Assembly (NCBI RefSeq): GCF_024213555.1
Contig: NZ_JANAVO010000010.1
Coordinates: 124,001 to 188,000 of the forward strand
Direction of reading: 5' to 3'
Origin: Allokutzneria sp. A3M-2-11 16
Lineage (GTDB): Bacteria; Actinomycetota; Actinomycetes; Mycobacteriales; Pseudonocardiaceae
DNA: 64,000 nt
How positions within the stretch are numbered: the stretch's first letter is position 1; the number at the start of each line of letters is the position of its first letter. The notes under the pieces were generated by a model that saw nothing but the letters and a program-made list of their open reading frames with translations, searched no databases and had not been told where the DNA came from. The translations under genes and the position numbers were made by a program. Shown here in pieces: positions 58,821-64,000 of this stretch.

Positions 58821-60320
58821 GTGAGGAAACGCTTCCTCTCGTTGGCCGTCACGGCCGTCATCTCAATGGCGGTCTGGACGTCCGCCGCCGGAGCCGCGGA
58901 GCCGATCGGCTGGACCGAGTGCGGAACCGAGTTCAAGGGCGAGTGCGCCGAGATCGAGGTTCCGATCGACTGGGCGAAGCCGACCGGCGAGAAGTTCAAG
59001 TTGGCGATCGGCAGGCTGCCCGCGCTGGATCCGCAGAAGCGCATCGGCGTGCTGTTCGCCGGGCCCGGTGGCCCTGGGGTGTCCGGGATCGACGGGTACA
59101 TCACGGGGCGTCGTATTCCCGACAACAGCCCGCTGCGCCAGCACTTCGACATCGTGAGCTTCGACCCGCGTGGCGTCTCGCGCAGTCACCAGGTTCGGTG
59201 CAGCTCGGAGCTGCTGAACACGCCGAGGTGGGAGGTCCCGAAGAACGAGGCGCAGTTCAAGGCGCTCAGGGACGTCAACGCGGCCATCGCCGCGGACTGC
59301 CGCAAGCACACCGGTCCGCTGTTCGACCACGTTGACACGATCAGCGCGGTCCGTGACATCGACGCGGTGCGCGCCGTGCTCGGCGAAGAGCGGATCACCT
59401 TCTACGGCTCGTCGTACGGCACGATGCTCGGCCAGCAGTACGCCGAGTTGTTCCCGAGTCGGTTGCGGGCGAGTGTGCTGGATTCCAATGTGGACCACAG
59501 CATCTCCTCGGCCTACGAGTACCTGCGGACTACCGCCGAGGAGCTGGAGCGTTCGCTCGGGGAGTTCGCCGGGTGGTGCGCTCGCACCGCGGCGTGCGCG
59601 CTGCACGGGCGTGATGTCGTCGCGGTCTGGGACGGCCTGCACAGCCGGGCGGTGGCCGGGAAGCTGCACGATCCGGAGAACGGCAGGCAGATCATGCCCG
59701 AGTCGCTGCGCGGTGACCTCGACGCGTGGATGTACACGCCTGCTCGCGACTGGTTCAAGCTGGCCACCCACCTCGCCGAACTGCACGCCGCGCCGAGTGC
59801 CCGGTCAGCCGCCCCGGCTCCGGTCGTGGAGCTCAGGCAGAACAGTCACCAGGCGATCTGGTGCTCGGATTTCCGGTGGAACGTCAACACCTTCGCGGAG
59901 TTCGACGCCCACCTGAAGCGGGTGGAGCGCGAGGTCGCCCCGCACGCGAAGCTGTCCCCGTGGTGGACGGATGTGGGTTGGTGCCTGGGCTGGTCTGGGC
60001 CGGTGAACAACCCGCAGCACAAGCTGAAGATCAAGAGCACGTCGACGACCCTGGTGACCACCTCGCGCTTCGACGTGGCCGCGCCGCTGTCGTGGAATCT
60101 CGCGGTGCACCGGCAGATCCCCAACTCGGTGTTGCTGCACTACGACGGCGCCGGTCACGGTCAGCGCGTCAACAGCAAGTGCGCTTGGAAGCACATGACC
60201 GACTACCTGATCACGCTGACCACTCCGCCACCGAACACGCACTGCCCGGCGGAGTACCCGACGACGCCGCCCGCGGCCGCCTCGACCAGGGCTGGCGAGC
60301 GGCCCGCGTTCCGGAACTGA
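58821..60320 (+). CDS. Secreted TAP-like alpha/beta hydrolase (tripeptidyl aminopeptidase type)
   Basis: The 499-residue product has a signal peptide (cleavage after AAGA near residue 26), GPGGPGVSGI (oxyanion), the nucleophile elbow GSSYGTMLG, a late Asp (TTSRFDVAAP) and His (DGAGHGQ), and a C-terminal TAP-like domain. It should release peptides or tripeptides from proteins outside the cell, as in the SlpD/SlpE/TAP group. GTG 58821 follows AAAGG at eight bases. A strong terminator follows the stop. Confidence 0.88.
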   Translation: MRKRFLSLAVTAVISMAVWTSAAGAAEPIGWTECGTEFKGECAEIEVPIDWAKPTGEKFKLAIGRLPALDPQKRIGVLFAGPGGPGVSGIDGYITGRRIPDNSPLRQHFDIVSFDPRGVSRSHQVRCSSELLNTPRWEVPKNEAQFKALRDVNAAIAADCRKHTGPLFDHVDTISAVRDIDAVRAVLGEERITFYGSSYGTMLGQQYAELFPSRLRASVLDSNVDHSISSAYEYLRTTAEELERSLGEFAGWCARTAACALHGRDVVAVWDGLHSRAVAGKLHDPENGRQIMPESLRGDLDAWMYTPARDWFKLATHLAELHAAPSARSAAPAPVVELRQNSHQAIWCSDFRWNVNTFAEFDAHLKRVEREVAPHAKLSPWWTDVGWCLGWSGPVNNPQHKLKIKSTSTTLVTTSRFDVAAPLSWNLAVHRQIPNSVLLHYDGAGHGQRVNSKCAWKHMTDYLITLTTPPPNTHCPAEYPTTPPAAASTRAGERPAFRN

Positions 60321-60324
60321 GAAA

Positions 60325-60356
60325 AGCCCGCCAGGCTCGACCGAGCCTGGCGGGCT
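60325..60356. terminator. Strong bidirectional terminator hairpin
   Basis: A perfect 15-bp stem, AGCCCGCCAGGCTCG (60325-60339) against CGAGCCTGGCGGGCT (60342-60356), with a two- to four-base loop. It lies between the convergent TAP-like and propeller genes, five bases after the stop of the first. A short AAAA precedes and TCTC follows, without a long U-tract. Confidence 0.9.
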
Positions 60357-60370
60357 CTCACACGGTCCGG

Positions 60371-61507
60371 TTACTTCCTGGTGAGCTTGGCCAGCTGGTT
60401 CGCCGGGGCGGTCAGGTACTCACCCGCACCGCCTGCGGCGAGGGTCTCCCGCGTGCCGGGAACCGTGGTGATGCCGAAGAAGTTCGCCGGTTTGCCCGCC
60501 AGGCCGGTCCCGAGAGCGGCCTCGGTCCACCGCGTGCCGTCGAAGTGCAGGAAGAACGGCTCGTGCGCCCCGTCGGAGCGCTGACCTGACACCCAGGCAC
60601 CGCCGTTGCCGTCCGGCGTGGCGGTGGCGATCTCCCCGGCGACCGCGGGGAGGTCCCGCCGCACCCAGGTGCCACCGACGAGCTCGACCGCGACGGGCCT
60701 GCTCCCGGCGCGCGGAGCAGGGGTGGACTCCCGGACGTCCGCCCGCGCGGTCTCCGTGGAGCCGACCGCGAGCAGGTTCCCGCCCCGCTCGACGAGGTGG
60801 GCGAGGTAGGCGTTGCCGAGGTCGGGCAGCGTCATCGGCCGCCACGCGGCGCCGTCCCACCGCTGCGCCGCGGCCCGGCCGCCCTCGTTGCCGACGATGA
60901 CCGGGTTCTTCGGGTCACCGCCGAGGGTGTAGTAGAAGCCGCCCGCGGGCGCGGGCAACACCGTCCACTTCGTCCCGTCGAAGCGCTGGACGTACGGCTT
61001 CCCGTTGGCGTGGTCGGTGTTGCCGATCACCCACACGTTGTCGGGCGCGAACGGGACGACGTCGAAGAGCCCGGCTTCCGTGCCCCCGGCGACGGGGGCG
61101 ATGGTGACCTCCGACCACTTACTCCCGTCGAAGCGCACCAGGCCGACCTTGCCTCCGGTCGCGTCCTGCCAGCCGTTCTTCGCGCCCCAGACGTCTGCGG
61201 GACCCACCGGCGCGACCCGGAACACCTGGTCGTTGCCGTCACCGGGCACGGCGTACTCGGTCCACTTCGTTCCGTCGAAGCGCAGCGCGAGCGCGCGGCC
61301 GTGCCGGTCCTTGATGTCCTGGCCACCCACCGCCCACACGTCCCTGGAGCGGACGGCCGCGATGTCCCACAACCGGTTCTCTCCGGCCGCGGGAAGCGCG
61401 CCGGCGGACTCCCAGGTGCCGGGCGTGGGCGCGGCGTGCCCGAGACCGGTGAACGAGGCGCTCAGCGCGACCGCCACGGCCACCCGGACTACATGTGAAA
61501 TGGGCAC
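60371..61507 (-). CDS. Secreted beta-propeller-like repeat protein, unknown function
   Basis: The 378-residue product has a Sec signal (cleavage near GHA/AP, residue 25) and about six repeats built around DVWAVGG, FDGTKWT and DVWGAKNGW. Such blades are found in exported binding or sugar-contact proteins. Catalytic residues are not recognised. GTG 61507 has AAAGGGGG six bases upstream. The strong terminator at 60325-60356 ends this gene too. Confidence 0.75.
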   Translation of the reverse strand: MPISHVVRVAVAVALSASFTGLGHAAPTPGTWESAGALPAAGENRLWDIAAVRSRDVWAVGGQDIKDRHGRALALRFDGTKWTEYAVPGDGNDQVFRVAPVGPADVWGAKNGWQDATGGKVGLVRFDGSKWSEVTIAPVAGGTEAGLFDVVPFAPDNVWVIGNTDHANGKPYVQRFDGTKWTVLPAPAGGFYYTLGGDPKNPVIVGNEGGRAAAQRWDGAAWRPMTLPDLGNAYLAHLVERGGNLLAVGSTETARADVRESTPAPRAGSRPVAVELVGGTWVRRDLPAVAGEIATATPDGNGGAWVSGQRSDGAHEPFFLHFDGTRWTEAALGTGLAGKPANFFGITTVPGTRETLAAGGAGEYLTAPANQLAKLTRK

Positions 61508-61682
61508 GAGGGCCCCCTTTCGGAATTGAACGAAACAATCACGAGAAGCATTAGTCAATCCCCTTGGGGAAGACAAGCAGGGTCCCTGCAAGTGAAATTG
61601 GAATCTCTGCAAGGGTTTATCTCAACCTTGTCCCCAAAAGGGGTTACAGGGAGGATCGTATTTCCTGAATCATTGTGGAGGG

Positions 61683-62306
61683 CTATCGCCGCGCGGTCGC
61701 GGTGAGGCGGCCGTATCCGATCACGTGGCTGCTCATGGTGAACGCCGCGACGGCAGGAGTGCTGGTCGCCGCCAGGTCCAGGCCGGGGACGTCCAAGGCG
61801 TAAACGGTGATCTTGTAGCGGTGGTTGATGTCCCCGGTCGGCGGGCACGGGCCCAGATAGCCGCGGGTGCCGGCGTCGTTGGTCCCGGACACGGCGTTCG
61901 CGTTCGCCTGCGGGGTGTTGCCGAGGCTGGTCCGCGTCGCCGGGATGTCCCAGGTCATCCAGTGCCAGAAGCCGCTGCCGGTGCTCGCGTCCACGTCCTG
62001 CATCGACACGGCGAAGCTGCGGGCCTCGGGCGGGGCGTCGCGCCACTCCAGGCGGAGCTGCTGGTTGCCGCCGGTGCAGCCGAAGCTGTTGGCCCACGCG
62101 GCCGGCGGAATGCTGCCGCCCTCGCGCACATCAGGGCTGCTCAGCGTGAACTTCTTCGCCTTGACCGGGATTCCGGCGCGGACCTCGGTGTGCCCGAAGC
62201 CGCTGTCGGGCGCGGGCCCGGTCTCGGCGGTCGCGCCGATGCTCACCCCGGTGATGAGCGTGGCCGCGCCGACCAGCATGCCGACGATGCGAACAGGTTT
62301 CTTCAC
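61683..62306 (-). CDS. Exported YbhB/YbcL (Raf kinase inhibitor/PEBP-like) protein
   Basis: The 207-residue product has an N-terminal signal (MLVGAATLITGVSIGATA) and the PEBP fold: SFAVSMQDVDAS, FWHWMTWDIPA, and YLGPCPPTGDINHRYKITVYALD (cited in parts), including the CPP and HxY pocket motifs. Bacterial PEBP proteins bind phosphate-like or phenolic ligands; role unclear. GTG 62306 has GGAGGAG before it. It lies 71 bp after the stop of the NACHT gene on the same strand. Confidence 0.85.
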   Translation of the reverse strand: MKKPVRIVGMLVGAATLITGVSIGATAETGPAPDSGFGHTEVRAGIPVKAKKFTLSSPDVREGGSIPPAAWANSFGCTGGNQQLRLEWRDAPPEARSFAVSMQDVDASTGSGFWHWMTWDIPATRTSLGNTPQANANAVSGTNDAGTRGYLGPCPPTGDINHRYKITVYALDVPGLDLAATSTPAVAAFTMSSHVIGYGRLTATARR

Positions 62307-62377
62307 GGGCTCCTCCGGTGGGTTCGACGATAAGGCGATCGACCATAGGGAGGATAATCGATTTTTGCAACGATCGA

Positions 62378-64000
62378 CTAAGGGATTTGGGCCAGATGGT
62401 CCTGCAGCGTCGCGTGGCGGAACTGGTAGATCGGGCCGACTGTTCGCAGCAGGTTCCGCTCGTGGCTGTCCTCCAGGAACCGCATGAGGCGCAACGGTGT
62501 GCGGTAGCGGAGGGTGAACCAGACCTGGGTCACGGTGGTCAGCCAGGCGCGGCCGTAGAGCACGCCGTAGACCACGCCCAGGGCCAGGCCCGCGGCGAGC
62601 GACTCCACGAGCGCGTTCGCCCGCCCCTCGCTGAGCCCGTACACCGAGCTCGGGTAGGCCAGCCAGCTGTTGACGCCGCTGGCGACGCCCACCGCCAGGC
62701 CGACGGTCGCCCACAGCCGGAAGTCGCCGCGCCACGCCCGGAGCGGGCCGGTCGGCACGGTGTTCGCCGAAGCGGGGCCGTCGGTGAAGGCGCCGGTCAG
62801 CCAGATCAGCGGAGCGATGACGAGCAGGCTGGTGATCACCCCGTTGAGCCCGTGCACGAGACCGGTCACCAGGGTCCCGGCGCCGTGCAGCGTGAAGGCG
62901 ACGGCGCCGAACAGGCTGTTCGCGACTCCGAGGGCGAGTGCGAGCAGCAGTGCCGAGACGATCCTGCGGGCTGACCACAGGCCGCGACCGACGCTGAGCG
63001 ACTTGAGGGTGGCGCCGCCGCGAGTCCTCGCGGTGATCCCGAAGGAGACCGCGAAGGCGTAGCCGAACGTCGACACGCTCAGGCTCCATCCGCCCGTGTA
63101 CAGGCCCGCCGCGAGTGACACGGCGAGGCCGCCAGCTACCGCGGCGATCACCCGGAGCGCTCGTGGCGGGCTGGAGGCTCCGGTGGTCAGGTTGAAGGCG
63201 AGGGTGACCGCGAGGCTCGTCGGTAGGCCGAGGGTGATCGCGTACCACAACGCGACCTCCGGCCAGATCCGGAACCCGCCGAGTAGCAGGCTGGCCAGGC
63301 CGAAGACGGGGCCGCTCAGGATCATCCCGCCGAGCACGCTGAACAGGGTGCGCTGCCACGCGGGGAGCCACGCCGCGAGCGTCCACCAGGCGAAGTCCCG
63401 GTTCTTGTCCTGTGCGTTGAGGTTGCGCGCGATGCGGGCGAGGGTACGGCCCGCAGTGTCCACTGTGTACGGTGCGGACGGCCGCCCAGGGCGAGGTGTG
63501 TACGCGGCGGGGACGGTGTGCTCCAACAGGTGTCGCTCGATCGCGGCGACATCGGGAAAGCGTTTGGTGTCAAGGAGTTCGTTGACCGGACCGATCCCGT
63601 CGTGCGCCGCGGCCGGGCTGTAGATGTCGCGGAGCAGGGTGACGCGCAGCGGGCTGGTCATGGCCTGGGCGATGGGGCTGCCGGGCTGTTTGGTGAGCGC
63701 GGCGGCGAGTTCTCGCCATGGCGCGGGCGGCGGGGCGAAGGGCCGCAACAGGTAGCGAGCGGCTTCGGCGGGGGCGAGGGGTTGCGGCTCGACTGCGGCG
63801 GCGCGGGTCAGCGTGTGGTGCTGGGCGGCGTCGGCGAACGCGGTGGTGCGCGAGAGCAGGACGAGCCGGAAGGTCGCTTGTTCGCTCAGCGCCTGGAGTG
63901 CGGCGGCGTGGGCGGCTTCGGGCAGTTCGTCGAGACCGTCGAGGAAGACCGCGACGCGGCCGTGCTCGACCAGGCGCTTGGCGAACCGGCGCCCACGGCC
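62378..64000 (-). CDS. NACHT-domain membrane protein, C-terminal part (cut by window edge)
   Basis: The open frame reaches the right edge, so the N-terminal part is outside. Nearest the edge is a NACHT Walker B region VAVFLDGLDELPE followed by the sensor VLLSRTTAF. A helical region comes next, then about eight to ten membrane helices, and finally the STAND-like FRHATLQDHLAQ end. NACHT proteins are ATP-driven sensors; bacterial ones include anti-phage defence systems, and actinobacterial membrane types are largely uncharacterised. Function is not readable from this half. Ends 71 bp from the PEBP gene start. Confidence 0.8.
   Translation of the reverse strand, partial: GRGRRFAKRLVEHGRVAVFLDGLDELPEAAHAAALQALSEQATFRLVLLSRTTAFADAAQHHTLTRAAAVEPQPLAPAEAARYLLRPFAPPPAPWRELAAALTKQPGSPIAQAMTSPLRVTLLRDIYSPAAAHDGIGPVNELLDTKRFPDVAAIERHLLEHTVPAAYTPRPGRPSAPYTVDTAGRTLARIARNLNAQDKNRDFAWWTLAAWLPAWQRTLFSVLGGMILSGPVFGLASLLLGGFRIWPEVALWYAITLGLPTSLAVTLAFNLTTGASSPPRALRVIAAVAGGLAVSLAAGLYTGGWSLSVSTFGYAFAVSFGITARTRGGATLKSLSVGRGLWSARRIVSALLLALALGVANSLFGAVAFTLHGAGTLVTGLVHGLNGVITSLLVIAPLIWLTGAFTDGPASANTVPTGPLRAWRGDFRLWATVGLAVGVASGVNSWLAYPSSVYGLSEGRANALVESLAAGLALGVVYGVLYGRAWLTTVTQVWFTLRYRTPLRLMRFLEDSHERNLLRTVGPIYQFRHATLQDHLAQIP

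Noticed and set aside
1-64000. CRISPR array
   Set aside because: No regularly spaced short direct repeats were found; the repeats seen are inverted, isolated and dissimilar in spacing.

Overview
The window is a high-GC actinobacterial chromosome segment. GTG starts are frequent, there are many TetR/MarR/AraC/MocR-type regulators, a SARP-like NB-ARC regulator, a DUF5313 protein, a P450, a PKS relic and several Tat/Sec-exported hydrolases. Together these suggest a filamentous Pseudonocardiales-type actinomycete. That placement is inferred from gene content, and no rRNA or tRNA was found to confirm it. Gene density is normal, and most genes sit in short operons or divergent regulator/target pairs. 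Overlaps of 1-8 bp (ATGA, GTGA) are common.

Layout. 1-8360: end of a LysR gene, two palindromic repeats, an AraC/methyltransferase/MerR run, then a leftward four-gene operon (HAD phosphatase, GH65 phosphorylase, MBL protein, NAD epimerase) for disaccharide phosphorolysis. 8361-10816: a 570-bp hairpin-rich leader and an intact but catalytically dead miniature PKS-like protein. 10817-23000: redox and sugar genes (OhrR-like regulator, exported SDR, GH31, SDR/PEP-mutase-like/NmrA operon with divergent MocR, PHB depolymerase-like esterase) ending in a second palindromic repeat. 23009-31667: a heterodimeric ABC exporter with its TetR, a WS/DGAT-like protein, and MarR/hydrolase and MFS/ArsR pairs with visible operators. 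31671-38410: FAD oxygenase, then a leftward run of a two-component system followed by four His/Met/Trp-rich secreted or membrane proteins, a candidate metal (copper?) handling system sharing one operator with the sensor genes. 38560-52936: third palindromic repeat, GlxA-type regulator, SARP/NB-ARC regulator, P450 plus DrrAB-type exporter, tannase-like enzyme, small membrane and secreted proteins, and an APH-like kinase. 52991-54684: a DUF222-HNH (13E12-type) gene enclosed by ~125-bp inverted repeats, the clearest mobile element. 54692-64000: methyltransferase, decayed M1 peptidase, M15 peptidase, amidohydrolase, TAP-like peptidase, secreted propeller and PEBP proteins, and the C-terminal part of a membrane NACHT protein cut by the window edge.

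Most notable: (1) the inverted-repeat-bounded DUF222-HNH element, whose repeat units are themselves self-complementary; (2) the shrunken KS-AT-psiKR protein with both active-site residues replaced; (3) two families of palindromic intergenic repeats placed at gene 3' ends, one supplying the stop codon of the LysR gene; (4) the putative metal operon wired to an adjacent two-component system; (5) a palindromic 11-mer recurring six times in coding DNA in the same codon phase.
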